Below, in pieces: positions 36,801-45,772 of a stretch of 49,008 nucleotides of DNA (position 1 is the first letter of the stretch; each line of letters opens with the position of its first letter). A program made the translations under genes and the position numbers. This DNA comes from Pseudomonadota bacterium. Its GTDB lineage: Bacteria; Desulfobacterota; Desulfobulbia; Desulfobulbales; SURF-16. Under the pieces are notes generated by a model that made no database searches, was not told the origin of the DNA, and saw only the letters and a program-made list of their open reading frames with translations. The stretch lies in contig JAHJKA010000090.1 of assembly GCA_018822545.1 (NCBI GenBank), positions 1-49,008 on the forward strand. Direction: 5' to 3'.

Positions 36801-37100
36801 CTGGCCCGGCATGGAGGTGGAATAGATGTATTCAATGCCGGGAATTTCATAGAGCAGTTTTTCCATGGGGATGGAGACCCGCTCTTCCACCTCCTTGGGG
36901 GTGGCGCCGGGCATGGCCACCATCACATCGATCATCGGCACCTTGATCTGCGGTTCTTCCTCCCGCGGCAACATGACCACCGCCATGACCCCGAGCAGAA
37001 GGGAGGCGACAATGCCGATGGGGGTCAGCTTGGAGTTGATGAAGAAGGCGGCAAGACGTCCGGCAAAACCGAGGTTGTTTTCAGGTGTTTGCTCGCTCAT
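33858..37100 (-). CDS. RND efflux pump inner-membrane transporter
   Basis: 1080 residues, full length for AcrB-type pumps: 12 membrane helices with two large periplasmic loops. The proton-relay Asp pair is visible in TM4 ([17 protein letters not shown]). The N-terminus has [23 protein letters not shown], typical of the HAE1 and related multidrug group rather than the metal-exporting CzcA group. It should export hydrophobic or amphipathic compounds by proton antiport through the adaptor and TolC channel. The start overlaps the adaptor gene by 4 nt. A His/Asp-rich stretch (DTDHDHAP) lies in the cytoplasmic loop between the halves. Substrate unknown. Confidence 0.93.
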   Translation of the reverse strand: MSEQTPENNLGFAGRLAAFFINSKLTPIGIVASLLLGVMAVVMLPREEEPQIKVPMIDVMVAMPGATPKEVEERVSIPMEKLLYEIPGIEYIYSTSMPGQSLLIARFYVGEKLEDAIVRLNQKLATNFDRIPQGVSHPLIKPHTIDDVPVLALTFHSKVYDHYTLRRLAAQVDDAIKNIHAVAETKLIGGFRRQLRILFDPARLAARHLTVNDIVGRLQEANQQSHSGVLQAMNNEVLVQTGQFFTSADEIGRLVLGVHGSKPVYLHDVAEIIDGPQEPDNYVLFGPGHGQPEEAAVTLSVAKRPGANAVHVVDTILSKIDSLRGRLIPAEVEVTVTRNYGETAAEKSNELLLHMGIAVFGVTLLILLFLGWRESIIVILAIPSTLALTLLLFYLYGYTLNRITLFALIFSIGILVDDAIVVVENIVRHLRLSSNKNRSLTVIAEDAVNEVGNPTILATLAVIAAILPMAFVGGLMGPYMRPIPIGSTAAMLFSLIIAFTVTPWAAIRVLRKKCSPAECAVEEGAGDTDHDHAPQDFFTRLYHQVMDPLLGHSGWRTLFFAAIIVLLLGSCSMVYFGLVKVKMLPFDNKSEFQLILDMPEGSTLEATSTVAREMAAVVGREPEVVNYQVYAGTASPFNFNGLVRHYYLRQSTHLADVQINLLPKSERAAQSHDIAKRVRPEVTAIAKKYGAAVAVAEVPPGPPVLQTLVAEIYGGSEGARVNLAGRVKELLTNADGVVDVDWYREEPRRKLVITVDKEKAALNGISAGEISRTVELALKGQAIDLFHRPTDKEDIAIILQLPQELRARVDGVLNIQLRAGGNQMTIPLRELVKVSEEDIDQPIYRKNLRPVIYVTADVAGAAESPAYAILALNKELAKLDGRDYGGAQATLDIFNLQQPFNESAPALKWDGEWHITLEVFRDLGLAFCAVMILIYMLMVGWFKDYWVPLVVMAAIPFSLIGILPAHWAFGAFFTATSMIGFMAGAGIVVRNSIILVDFIELRRSHGLPLAEAVVEAGAIRFRPMLLTALAVVVGASVILADPIFQGLAISLMFGEIASLLISRMAVPVLYFMLKKHDQPA

Positions 37101-38125
37101 GGCATAACCTTGAGGGGCTGGCCGTCAATGAGCTGGGCATTGTTGGCGGTTACCACCTGCTCGCCGCCGTGTAAGCCGCTGATGATTTCCACCATGCCGT
37201 TGTTGCGGCCGCCGCTGCGCACCAGGCGCAGGCGGGCCACATTCTCTTCCACGATAAAGACCTGTTCCATCTGGCCGAAGCTGACCAGGGCCGAGGTCGG
37301 CACCAAAAGGGCGGTGACCGCCGAACCGGCCAGGGTTACCCGGGCAAACTGGCCCGGCCGCAGCCGGGGTTGGGCCTCGATGGCGATTTTTACTGTGGCG
37401 GTGCGGGACAGGGGATCGGCCACCGGCGCGATCTCGGCGACGCGACCCGTGCCTGAAAAATCAGCGGCCGGCACCATAAAGGGCAGTTCGGCATTCTGTT
37501 CTATCTGCTGGGCTAAGGTCTCGGGCACCTCGACAACGATCTGCAGGCGGCGGCTGCTTTCCAGGGTTAAGAGGGGGGTGCCGGGGGAGGCGAGATCGCC
37601 GATGTTGACCATCTTCTGGGCCACCAGGCCGGCAAAGGGGGCGGTCACGGTGGTGTAGCCGAACATGGTGCGGGCTTCCTGGTAACCGGCCTCGGCAATG
37701 CGCAGGGCCTCTTCAAGATCTTTAACGCCGGAGCGGGTGGCGGCCTCTTTTTCCAACAGCCGTTTTTCCCGGTCCACGTTGCGCCTGGCTTGTTCCAACC
37801 GGGCTTCGGCTTGGCGCAAGCGGGCGGTAATCTCATCGGCGCCGATCTTGGCCAGTACATCACCCTTCTGCACCACACTCCCTAAATCAATGGGTAATTC
37901 GTTGATGACCCCGGCGACGCGGGCGGCGATGGTGGCACGGTCAACAGCGCTCACCGTACCCGTCACCTCGTTTTTCTGGGCCTGGAGCTGTTGGCTGACC
38001 GAGGCCACCCGCACCTCAACGATGGGCAAGGCGCGCTGCTCCTTGGATTCTTTCTCGCGGTCGCAGGCCGGGGATAATAACAGCAGAAAACAGATAAGAA
38101 TGAGGCGAAAAGATCGAGATTGCAT
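37097..38125 (-). CDS. RND efflux periplasmic adaptor (membrane fusion) lipoprotein
   Basis: 342 residues. The signal peptide ends in a lipobox (LLLSPAC, Cys at about residue 21), so the protein is lipid-anchored in the periplasm. A lipoyl half-domain ([19 protein letters not shown]), a coiled-coil hairpin with [23 protein letters not shown], and a beta-barrel region follow in the usual order. It links the RND pump to the TolC channel. The stop overlaps the RND start by 4 nt, and it begins 15 bp after the tolC-like gene. It is somewhat short, with a reduced membrane-proximal domain. Confidence 0.92.
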   Translation of the reverse strand: MQSRSFRLILICFLLLLSPACDREKESKEQRALPIVEVRVASVSQQLQAQKNEVTGTVSAVDRATIAARVAGVINELPIDLGSVVQKGDVLAKIGADEITARLRQAEARLEQARRNVDREKRLLEKEAATRSGVKDLEEALRIAEAGYQEARTMFGYTTVTAPFAGLVAQKMVNIGDLASPGTPLLTLESSRRLQIVVEVPETLAQQIEQNAELPFMVPAADFSGTGRVAEIAPVADPLSRTATVKIAIEAQPRLRPGQFARVTLAGSAVTALLVPTSALVSFGQMEQVFIVEENVARLRLVRSGGRNNGMVEIISGLHGGEQVVTANNAQLIDGQPLKVMP

Positions 38126-38140
38126 AATGTATCCCTTTGG

Positions 38141-39550
38141 TTACTGAGTACTGGTGACGGAATTTACGGCCAGGGCATCGAACTGCGGTAGCCCCATGGC
38201 CCGCCGTAACTCGGCCACGGCAATGCGGCGCTTGGTGCAGGCGATGACCCGGCGGATCTGGGCATCGGTGAGGCGGATTTCCACGGCAATGAGATCGGCA
38301 GTGAGGATTAAGCCTTCGCTGAAGCGATTGCGGTTGATGCGGGCGCTCTCTTCGGCCTGGGCCACGGTTTTTTCGGTGACAGCCATGCGTTCTTGGGCCT
38401 CATGCAGGGCAAGATTGGCCTGCTTGATTTCGAGCTCAATGGCCAGCTCGATCTTGCGGCGGCGCGCTTTGATCTCGGCAAGCTGGGCTGCTGCTTTGGC
38501 AACATTTGCCTGGGTACGGTGACCGTCGAACAGGGTGTATTGCAGCTTGATCCCGGCCTGCCAGGAGTCGCCGGAATTGTCGGTGACAAAGCCGGTATCC
38601 AGACCATAACCGGCATAACCGTCCACCACGGGGAGATAGCCACCGTTGGCCTGGCGGAGTTGGGCCTTGGTGGCCGCGATCATGGCATCCAGGCTTTTGA
38701 GTTCCGGGCGTTGATCATAGGTCGTGTTTTGGGGAACCTGCTGGACCTGGTCGCACGCCGGGATGATATGCAGCTCCTGCCCGCTGAGGCCCAGGAGGTT
38801 GAGCAAAATCTGGCGGGACAGCTCCAGGCCATGGCGGGCCTGGATCAGGTTTTCCTGGGAATTGGCACGCTGGACCTCAAGATCGAGAAGATCGACGCGC
38901 AGCACCGCACCTTCCTCATAGCGGGCCTGGGCCACCACCAGAGAGGCGGTGATGGCCCGGACCATGGCCTCGTGGGCCTTAACCATTTCGTCGGCCTGGA
39001 TAATCAGGTTGAAGGCGCGGAGAACCTCAAGGGCCAGACGATCGTGGACCATGCGCAGCTCCATCTCCTTGGCCTCGGCCTCTGACTCGGCCGCCTTTAA
39101 TCCGGCCTGGTCGCGGCCGCCGTTATAGAGGCGGTAGCTGAGTTGCACCCCGGTATTGAGATTATCGGTGCGGCCGGGATTATTGAAGTCGATTGATTGG
39201 TCAAAGGATTCCTGGTTGAGGATGTTGCCAAAGGAGTACATGGCATTGTCGGTCTGACTGTACTCCGAATTGATCGACAAGCTGGGATAGAGAGAAGCCT
39301 TCTGGAGCATAATGGCGGCCTCGGCGGCCTTGATCCGCTCCCTTGCCATCTTGCTGTCCGGGTTGTTGGCCAGGGCGAAACGCACCAACTCCTCGGCGCT
39401 CCAGACTTCGGGCATGACCGGGGCAGAACCCTTTTGTTCGGTGGCGCCCGCCTGGGCCACAGCAAAAAATAAAAGCAGAAAGCAGGTGAAGGCTGCCGCA
39501 GAAAAGTGCCTTGCCATCGCTGTGATATGCTGGTTTGCGTAAGGAATCAT
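38141..39550 (-). CDS. TolC-family outer-membrane efflux channel
   Basis: 469 residues with a signal peptide (hydrophobic core at about 18-32, AQA-GA cleavage) and the duplicated helical pattern of TolC proteins, for example MARERIKAAEAAIMLQKASL and ARINRNRFSEGLILTADLI. It forms the trimeric exit duct of the tripartite pump. It is the first gene of the operon with adaptor and RND genes. A second ATG at codon 12 (39517) directly precedes a conventional signal peptide and may be the true start. Neither ATG has a strong ribosome site. A hairpin at 39574-39617 lies just upstream. Confidence 0.9.
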   Translation of the reverse strand: MIPYANQHITAMARHFSAAAFTCFLLLFFAVAQAGATEQKGSAPVMPEVWSAEELVRFALANNPDSKMARERIKAAEAAIMLQKASLYPSLSINSEYSQTDNAMYSFGNILNQESFDQSIDFNNPGRTDNLNTGVQLSYRLYNGGRDQAGLKAAESEAEAKEMELRMVHDRLALEVLRAFNLIIQADEMVKAHEAMVRAITASLVVAQARYEEGAVLRVDLLDLEVQRANSQENLIQARHGLELSRQILLNLLGLSGQELHIIPACDQVQQVPQNTTYDQRPELKSLDAMIAATKAQLRQANGGYLPVVDGYAGYGLDTGFVTDNSGDSWQAGIKLQYTLFDGHRTQANVAKAAAQLAEIKARRRKIELAIELEIKQANLALHEAQERMAVTEKTVAQAEESARINRNRFSEGLILTADLIAVEIRLTDAQIRRVIACTKRRIAVAELRRAMGLPQFDALAVNSVTSTQ

Positions 39551-39573
39551 AAGAGGAACTATAGCCTTTCTTC

Positions 39574-39617
39574 GGAGAAGTCAGCGCCGAGTTGAGGAAG
39601 AGGCGGTTGACTTCTCC
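39574..39617 (-). terminator. 10-bp hairpin between the BamE-like and TolC-like genes
   Basis: GGAGAAGTCA and TGACTTCTCC form a perfect stem with a partly paired 24-nt loop (CGCC/GGCG inside). No T run follows on the minus strand. It may terminate or process the short upstream transcript, or control entry into the efflux operon. Confidence 0.35.
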
Positions 39618-39634
39618 ATGTTTTTATCTGCCCT

Positions 39635-39961
39635 TTACTTGGGTGTCGCGCTGTATGCGTAGGATTCGACTAAGCCATTCTTGTTGAAGCGGACAACCAG
39701 ATCGCGGGACTGGGTTTTTTTAAACACGCTATAGCGATAGTGGCCATAGGTCCAGGTCTCTGTGCCGTTTTCAAGACCGGTTCGCCACGGCTGGCCAAAC
39801 ATCTTTTCAATAGTTGTCTTGGTTGTCTGGCCGATGACAATGTCCTTAACCGCGGCATCAGGAAAAACCTGGCCCACGGTGGCACAGCCTGCAAGGATCA
39901 GGGCCGTCAGGGCGATGGTTACCAAAAAAGATTTTGCCAAGCTCATTTTCTGCGCCGTCAT
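39635..39961 (-). CDS. SmpA/OmlA (BamE-like) lipoprotein
   Basis: 108 residues. A basic start and hydrophobic core end in lipobox LILAGC, with the lipidated Cys at 26. The rest is one SmpA/OmlA-type domain: DIVIGQTTKTTIEKMFGQP, then ETWTYGHYRY and LVVRFNKNGLVESYAYS. In the BAM complex BamE binds BamA and phosphatidylglycerol; many Desulfobacterota encode several small proteins of this fold, so equivalence to BamE is not certain. It stands alone upstream of the TolC operon. Confidence 0.8.
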   Translation of the reverse strand: MTAQKMSLAKSFLVTIALTALILAGCATVGQVFPDAAVKDIVIGQTTKTTIEKMFGQPWRTGLENGTETWTYGHYRYSVFKKTQSRDLVVRFNKNGLVESYAYSATPK

Positions 39962-40358
39962 GACACTCTCCTCTGAATTTATAAGTAAGAACTTTCTGCC
40001 GTAAAAGTCTCCGTTGGGTATCGATCAATACCGTGTCCGGCAGCTCTTGATCGGCAGGGTTGATGGTGAGCGAGAAGCGGAAATCGCCCTCTGCACTTTT
40101 CATTCTTCTGATGTTAGTAAAAGCTATGTCTGACCGTCCAGTCAATTAATTCACGAACAGAAAAATGTGTCCCGGCCATCCCTTGCTTGGCCACGATTTT
40201 TTAGGACGGTGAGTCGTCAGCAAGGTTCAGCACACCATGCTCTTGTTAACCAGAAAATAAGTATTTTAGCAAATGGTTTAATTGCTCATTTGTGAGTTGT
40301 GTCAGGGAAGAGAGGTGTCTTTTTTTGGAAGAATAAAAAGAGCTTGTTTTCAGAGCAC
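39962..40358. other. intergenic region, no supported gene
   Basis: About 400 bp upstream of the BamE-like gene and downstream of the mprF remnant. A minus-strand frame at 39858-40145 is open but overlaps the lipoprotein gene, has no ribosome site and matches no family I know. A TATAAA-like -10 for the lipoprotein gene is possible near 39978-39983, without a matching -35. Confidence 0.4.
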
Positions 40359-40952
40359 TCATTTGCCGAGAACGCCTTTCATGTCGCCTGAAATAAGGGT
40401 GGTGATATTGGTCAGAATGCGCGGCAGGGCAAAGCCTCCTGGACAGGCAAGGTAGCTGGGTTCCCAGATCGGGCCGAATTTTTCCTTGCAGAAACGCAAC
40501 CCCTCAAAATTATAAAAATGGTCACTCTGGCAGAAGATAAAGGCACCGATCCGGTTCCAGAGCGGGGTAAAAAGACGATTTTCCAGGCCGGAGAGAGGTG
40601 CCATGCCGAGGCTGAAATAATAGACGGCTCGAAAGAGCAGTAAAGAGTCGAGCAGGGCCGCAGAAGAGGCCTGCGGCGCAAAGAGCAGAATCATCGATTC
40701 AAAGAGCCCGAGGCCGCCGGGCACGTTACTGATTAACGCCACCACCTGAGCCAGGAGATAAATGCCGAGAAAGTGAGGCAAAGAAAAAGCCACCTGCTCC
40801 GGCAGGAGCACAAACAACACGCTGCCCGCTAGGATCAAGTCAAGAGCGCCCACTGCCATCTGGGCGATCCTGAGTTTAAAAGACGGCAGGGCAAATTCCC
40901 TGGACCGAAACTTGAACTCTGCCCACCGGAATATGTGCCGCAGGTTTGTCAT
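40359..40952 (-). pseudogene. mprF: mprF remnant: flippase fragment fused to the end of the lysyltransferase domain
   Basis: Residues 1-112 are the last membrane helices of the MprF/UPF0104 flippase domain (VALISNVPGGLGLFESMILL, LLFRAVYY). Residues 113-197 match the extreme C-terminus of the MprF aminoacyl-phosphatidylglycerol synthase domain (FSLGMAPLSGLENR, HFYNFEGLRFCKEKF, IWEPSYLA). A complete MprF is around 850 residues. The first half of the flippase and nearly all of the synthase are missing, and the join near 40617 is in frame. MprF makes and flips lysyl-phosphatidylglycerol, which protects against cationic peptides; this fragment has no catalytic core. It could be a pseudogene or, less likely, an expressed membrane peptide. 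The upstream 450 bp show no missing N-terminal half. Confidence 0.75.
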
Positions 40953-41401
40953 TAATAACAGCGCTGGTCACTTTTGGATCCACGGACAGAAACCAGAAGC
41001 TTTGGGCTACAACTCTCAACCATATCATGGTTACATCTTGTCCAGGAAGGTCAGAGATGCCTGGGCTTTGTGCTAAAAAAATATAGGCCATAAGGAGGTG
41101 ATAAAGTGACTGACGGTAATCACTGGCGGTCATCCGGGATGATAAAGCTGAGTTGAGCAGTTAGTTTGCTCAAACGAAACTTATGCCCTTGTGGTATAAA
41201 AAGGCCCCTTTGGGTGGTTAATTTTGTTAAGGGAGGCAGCATTTCTGATATGATATCAATCTACACTTACTGAGTACAATAAAGAGAAGAAAAAACAGGG
41301 CCGCGTCCACAAGAAGCATAGTCGTTGCTCAACGCAGGGGCCATGTTGACAGGAATCCTGAGGAGAAACAAGGCAGTGAGAGATCGGGAGAAAAAAACGT
41401 C
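40953..41401. other. intergenic region between the mprF remnant and the SulP gene
   Basis: About 450 bp with no supported gene. It should contain the SulP promoter. A TATAAA lies at 41195-41200 and a TTGACA at 41346-41351, but neither has a properly spaced partner. An 11-base word CTCAAACGAAA at 41169-41179 recurs upstream of the zinc-ribbon gene. Confidence 0.4.
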
Positions 41402-43180
41402 ATGAATCAGCAAAATTGGCATTCTGTGTTTTTTCCGTTTCTGAAATGGTGGCCCCGGGTTACCCGCTCGACATTTCGTGATGATCTGATGGCCGGAGTC
41501 ACCGGCGCTGTTGTCGCTCTGCCCCAGGGCGTGGCTTTTGCCACCATCGCCGGCATGCCCCCTGAGTATGGCCTCTATGCCGGGATGATCCCTGCCATTA
41601 TCGCCGCCCTTTTCGGCTCGTCCTGGCATCTCGTGTCCGGGCCCACCACGGCGGCCTCCATCGTTATTTTCTCTGTTTTGAGTCAACATGCAGAACCGGG
41701 CAGCGCTCAGTACGTGGAGCTCGCCCTCACCCTCACCCTCATGGTTGGTCTCATCCAGTTTTCCATGGGCCTTGCTCGGTTCGGCACCCTGGTCAATTTC
41801 ATCTCCCATTCGGTGGTGGTTGGTTTTACAGCCGGCGCTGCCATTCTCATTGCCACCAGCCAGTTGAAACATTTCTTAGGCCTGTCCCTGCCCCGCGGCA
41901 GCAATTTTCATGAGACCATTTTCGCGGTTGTTGCCCACGGCCGCGACATCAATATGTACGTTACTGCTGTCGGTCTGGTGACCATGATTGCCGGTTTGCT
42001 GATCAGGCGTTTCAAACCGCAATTTCCGTACATGATCGTCTCCATGCTGGTGGGCAGTGTCTTTGCCTTTGCCCTGTCCCGCATCGTGGGCGCGGGGGTG
42101 ACGCGTATTGTTTCGGTGGGCGCCTTGCCCTCGTCCTTGCCGCCCCTTTCTGTGCCCGAGTTCTCCCTGGCCAATATCAAGATGCTGGCGCCGGCTGCCT
42201 TGGCAACGACTCTTTTTGCCCTCACTGAGGCCCTGTCCATTGCCCGTTCCCTGGCCGATAAGACCGGCCAGAATCTTGACGCCAACCAGGAATTCATCGG
42301 CCAGGGTATGTCCAATATTTTCGGCTGTTTTTTCTCCGGCTATGTCGCCACCGGCTCCTTCAACAGGAGTGGTCTCAACTATCAGGCCGGGGCTAAAACG
42401 CCGCTTGCCGCCATCTTTGCCGGCAGTCTTTTAATTGTTATTGTTGTCTTGGTTGCCCCATTGGCTGCTTATCTCCCTAACGCCGCCATGGCCGGGATTC
42501 TTTTTCTGGTGGCCTGGCGGTTGATTGATTTCCATCATATCCGCAAGATTCTCCGGGCCAGCCGCTACGAAACCCTGATTATGGGCACCACCTTTTTTGC
42601 CACCCTGTTTTTGGAGCTGGAGTTCGCCATTTTCCTTGGGGTCATGCTGTCGCTGGCGCTCTATCTGAAGCGTACCTCCCATCCCCGTCTCCGCATCCGG
42701 GTTCCCGATCCGCGCCAGGAAAGGCGCTCTTTTGTCACGGACCCGAGCCTGCCCGAGTGCCCGCAGTTGAAGATCATCCGCATTGAGGATTCCCTCTATT
42801 TTGGCGCCGTTAATTATGTCCGGGAGACTTTGAACGATATGCTTCTCGCAAACCCCGGGCAGAAACATCTGCTCATCGTGGCCCGGGAAATCAATTTCAT
42901 CGATATGGCCGGCGCCGAATTTTTGGTGCGCCTTGCTGAAGAGCGTAAAAAGGAGGGGGGTGGTCTCTATTTTTATCATATCAATGAAGGGGTCTGCGAC
43001 CATTTCAGCCTGGTGGATGATCTCATGAAAATCGGCGCCGAAAACATCTATGAAACCAAGCGCGAGGCCATTGCTGAAATTTTCAAGTGTCTGGATAAGG
43101 AAATCTGCGCCCACTGTACGGCCCGTATTTTTTTGGAGTGCCGGGCCAGTGCTCCATACGCTGAAGAGAAGGTGGTCTAA
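41402..43180 (+). CDS. SulP-family anion transporter with STAS domain
   Basis: 592 residues. The N-terminal part has the SulP fold: DDLMAGVTGAVVALPQGVAFATIAGMPPEYGLYA, then FGSSWHLVSGPTTAAS and later VATGSFNRSGLNYQAGAKTP. About 10-14 membrane helices end near residue 420. A cytoplasmic STAS domain follows (IEDSLYFGAVNYVRETL, INFIDMAGAEFLVRL). The tail adds four cysteines including CAHC, which might bind a metal. SulP proteins carry sulfate, bicarbonate or dicarboxylates; in a sulfur-cycling organism sulfate uptake is attractive but not demonstrated. GGGAG lies 11 nt upstream. It is transcribed divergently from the mprF remnant. Confidence 0.92.
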   Translation: MNQQNWHSVFFPFLKWWPRVTRSTFRDDLMAGVTGAVVALPQGVAFATIAGMPPEYGLYAGMIPAIIAALFGSSWHLVSGPTTAASIVIFSVLSQHAEPGSAQYVELALTLTLMVGLIQFSMGLARFGTLVNFISHSVVVGFTAGAAILIATSQLKHFLGLSLPRGSNFHETIFAVVAHGRDINMYVTAVGLVTMIAGLLIRRFKPQFPYMIVSMLVGSVFAFALSRIVGAGVTRIVSVGALPSSLPPLSVPEFSLANIKMLAPAALATTLFALTEALSIARSLADKTGQNLDANQEFIGQGMSNIFGCFFSGYVATGSFNRSGLNYQAGAKTPLAAIFAGSLLIVIVVLVAPLAAYLPNAAMAGILFLVAWRLIDFHHIRKILRASRYETLIMGTTFFATLFLELEFAIFLGVMLSLALYLKRTSHPRLRIRVPDPRQERRSFVTDPSLPECPQLKIIRIEDSLYFGAVNYVRETLNDMLLANPGQKHLLIVAREINFIDMAGAEFLVRLAEERKKEGGGLYFYHINEGVCDHFSLVDDLMKIGAENIYETKREAIAEIFKCLDKEICAHCTARIFLECRASAPYAEEKVV

Positions 43181-43381
43181 AATGCCCGATGTCCTGCTCT
43201 CTTGGTAATGGCATCATGACCTCAGGTATGGGGGGAGAGGTGCTAGAATTACTCAAACGAAATTCTGGGCCCGAATGTTTTTGAGAAAGGGGTGTGAAAA
43301 CAGGAAACTTGTGTCAAGATAGGAAGAAGCTCTTGATTTAGCGTGGTAATATTTTAAATATTATTAACAGGAGGAATGATC

Positions 43382-43969
43382 ATGGCTGATAAAAAGAAAG
43401 AGAATAAGGCGGTTGAAGAGGAATTGGCTGTCTATGAAAAACTGCGGCAGCGGGTAAGTAAAACCTTCGGCGAACTCAATGACAAGATAAATACCGAGTC
43501 TATCACCCATGCTATGGAAAAGGCGGTGGCCGAGCTTAAACAAATGGGGGAACATTCAAAAGATCTTATCTCCCGGGCCGGAGAGGCCCTGAGAAAAGAT
43601 ATCTCCTCTTCGGTCAGCCAGATAAAACCAAAAGTGGAGGAGGACATCGAGGAAACGCGCAAAGATTTCACCCGATTACATAATAAAGGTGGGGCGCTGT
43701 GGCGGGAGATTTCCAACGAGGCGGAACACATCAAAAAACTCTCCCTGGATAAGAGCGGGGCCTTCCTTTTGAACGTGACCAGGGGCTTAAGTGAATGGAC
43801 CAAGAGCATAAGCGACAAGCTCGACAGCTCGCTGTCGTATAAGACCGGCGAGGTTACCCATGGCGGGGAGTTCACCTGTACAAGCTGTGGCGCTAAGCTC
43901 AATCTAAAAAATCCCGGTCGCCTGCCGCCCTGCCCAAAATGTTCGAAAACTGAGTTCCGTCGCTCCTGA
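43382..43969 (+). CDS. YbeL-like zinc-ribbon protein (DUF1451)
   Basis: 195 residues. The first 150 are charged and helical, probably coiled coil. The C-terminus is a zinc ribbon with TGEVTHGGEFTCTSCGAKL and PPCPKCSKTEFRRS, giving two CxxC pairs, as in the DUF1451/YbeL family. An ATG lies two codons upstream, but AGGAGG is 7 nt before the ATG at 43382, so I start there. Function of the family is unknown. It sits in a run of stress and envelope genes, 200 bp after the SulP gene. No signal peptide, so cytosolic. Confidence 0.82.
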   Translation: MADKKKENKAVEEELAVYEKLRQRVSKTFGELNDKINTESITHAMEKAVAELKQMGEHSKDLISRAGEALRKDISSSVSQIKPKVEEDIEETRKDFTRLHNKGGALWREISNEAEHIKKLSLDKSGAFLLNVTRGLSEWTKSISDKLDSSLSYKTGEVTHGGEFTCTSCGAKLNLKNPGRLPPCPKCSKTEFRRS

Positions 43970-44079
43970 ACAGGGAGATCGGGTGGATGGGGACGCTCTA
44001 TGGGGGTTGTATGCTTTGTCGCGGCGCCGGTGCCCGATCACCATAACCAAACAATACAGAAGCGAGAAATGGGGGGTTC

Positions 44080-45537
44080 ATGTTTCTTTGGGGGGTTGAT
44101 CAACGCATCTGGCCTTATCTGCTCACCATGGTGGGTCTGGCTATTACCTTGGCCACCGCTGTTCATATTCTCCTGCAAAAAAAAGATACCCGTTCGGCCA
44201 CAGGCTGGCTGGGGCTGGTTTGGTTTTCCCCGCTGTTCGGGGTAGGCCTCTATTGGCTTTTGGGCGTCAACAGAATCAAGCGGCGGGCCAAGACCCGCTA
44301 TGCTTCCCGGGAGATTGTTCCTTTGCCGGACGAGAGTTCAGCTGTTTCGGCCTCTTATGTCGAGGAGTGTATCTGTAAGGGAGAAAGTGGTCTGGCAATG
44401 CTCTGCCGGTTGACGGAGAAGGTGACCCGGCAGCCTTTGATGCGCGGCAATACCATTGTCCCTCTGGTCAATGGTGACCAGGCCTATCCGCTCATGCTTG
44501 CCCAGATTAAAAAAGCAAAACACTCGATATCCTTATGCTCCTATATCTTTGCCAATGACCGCTGGGGCAACACCTTTCGTGAGGCCCTGCATGAGGCCCG
44601 TAAATCCGGGGTTGAGGTCAGGGTTCTCGTTGATGGCGTGGGCGCCAGGTATTCACTGCCGCCCATAACCTGGCGGTTACGCAAGGACGGCATACCGGCG
44701 GCCTGTTTCATGCAAACATTGCTGCCCTGGCGTTTCCGTTATCTCAATCTCCGCAATCACCGTAAACTTCTTGTTATTGATGGCAAGACCGGATTTACGG
44801 GGGGCATGAATATCCAAGACGGGAATGTTCTCGATCAGCAACCGCGCAGTCCTATTCAGGATATCCATTTTCATATTAAGGGTCCTGTGGTGGCGGCATT
44901 GCAGAAAATATTTGCCGAAGACTGGGCCTTCACCACCGGCGAGAAACTTTGCGGAGAGGCATGGTTTCCTCATATTGCTCAAGGAGGCGCCGGAGTGGCT
45001 CGGGGAATTGCCGATGGGCCAGATGAAGATTTTGACAAAATCCATATGGTCATTTTAGGGGCACTGGCATCTGCCCGCAAAACCATTCAGATAGCAACTC
45101 CATATTTTCTGCCGGAAAGCGGGCTGGTTACAGGCTTGCGTATTGCCGCTCTGCGGGGTGTTGATGTCCAGATCCTGCTGCCCTCGGAGCCTAATTTGCG
45201 CATGGTGAAGTGGGCTTCTGACGCAGGCCTTGATGAATTGCTTGACGCTGGCTGTAAAGTGTATAAGTCGGCGGCGCCCTTTGACCACTCGAAAATGATG
45301 ATTGTTGATCAGGCCTGGGTACTCATGGGCTCGGCAAATTGGGATACGCGCAGTCTTGCCCTGAATTTTGAGTTTAATGTGGAATGTTATGACCGGGAAC
45401 TGGCGAGTTCCCTACAGCAAATATTTGATCGCAAAGTCAGCGCCGCAAAACAGGTGCTGCTTGATGAACTTATGTCCAGGAATCTGGCAAGTAAAATGCG
45501 AAACAAACTCTTTCGTCTTTTCTTGCCCTATCTTTGA
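44080..45537 (+). CDS. cls: cardiolipin synthase (ClsA-type, phospholipase D family)
   Basis: 485 residues. Two N-terminal membrane helices (about 11-30 and 42-60, with the TGWLGLVWFSPLFGVGLYWLLG motif typical of ClsA) anchor a cytosolic catalytic part. That part has two HKD motifs: HRKLLVIDGKTGFTGGMN near residue 227 and DHSKMMIVDQAWVLMGSAN near 405. The enzyme condenses two phosphatidylglycerol molecules to cardiolipin and glycerol. A run of G just before the ATG serves as ribosome site. The second HKD begins with DHSK, normal for the family. It is the more canonical of the two cardiolipin-synthase-like genes in the window. Confidence 0.9.
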   Translation: MFLWGVDQRIWPYLLTMVGLAITLATAVHILLQKKDTRSATGWLGLVWFSPLFGVGLYWLLGVNRIKRRAKTRYASREIVPLPDESSAVSASYVEECICKGESGLAMLCRLTEKVTRQPLMRGNTIVPLVNGDQAYPLMLAQIKKAKHSISLCSYIFANDRWGNTFREALHEARKSGVEVRVLVDGVGARYSLPPITWRLRKDGIPAACFMQTLLPWRFRYLNLRNHRKLLVIDGKTGFTGGMNIQDGNVLDQQPRSPIQDIHFHIKGPVVAALQKIFAEDWAFTTGEKLCGEAWFPHIAQGGAGVARGIADGPDEDFDKIHMVILGALASARKTIQIATPYFLPESGLVTGLRIAALRGVDVQILLPSEPNLRMVKWASDAGLDELLDAGCKVYKSAAPFDHSKMMIVDQAWVLMGSANWDTRSLALNFEFNVECYDRELASSLQQIFDRKVSAAKQVLLDELMSRNLASKMRNKLFRLFLPYL

Positions 45538-45772
45538 GAGAAGTGCCGCATGTTCCTGGGCAGCTCTATGACATGGTGCGGTCGGTTAATGAAGAAACCA
45601 AAAAGAAGCAGTTGATTGCTGTTTTTTGGAACGCTGGGTGGTTCGCCTCGGAGAGGGTTGTTTGCATCCAGATAACTTTAGAATTATGTGAAATAAAAGT
45701 AGGCTGCTTGCACGGGTATCAATTTTACAATTGCTCTTAAATGCCTTGCCCGGTAGCCCAGGAGTCCTTGCT

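Noticed and set aside
35085..37658. Very long plus-strand open frame (857 codons)
   Set aside because: It is antisense to the clear RND pump and adaptor genes; its His/Gly/Asp-rich translation is typical of a shadow of GC-rich coding DNA.
39858..40145. Minus-strand 95-codon frame upstream of the BamE-like gene
   Set aside because: It overlaps the lipoprotein gene in another frame, lacks a ribosome site and has no recognisable domain.
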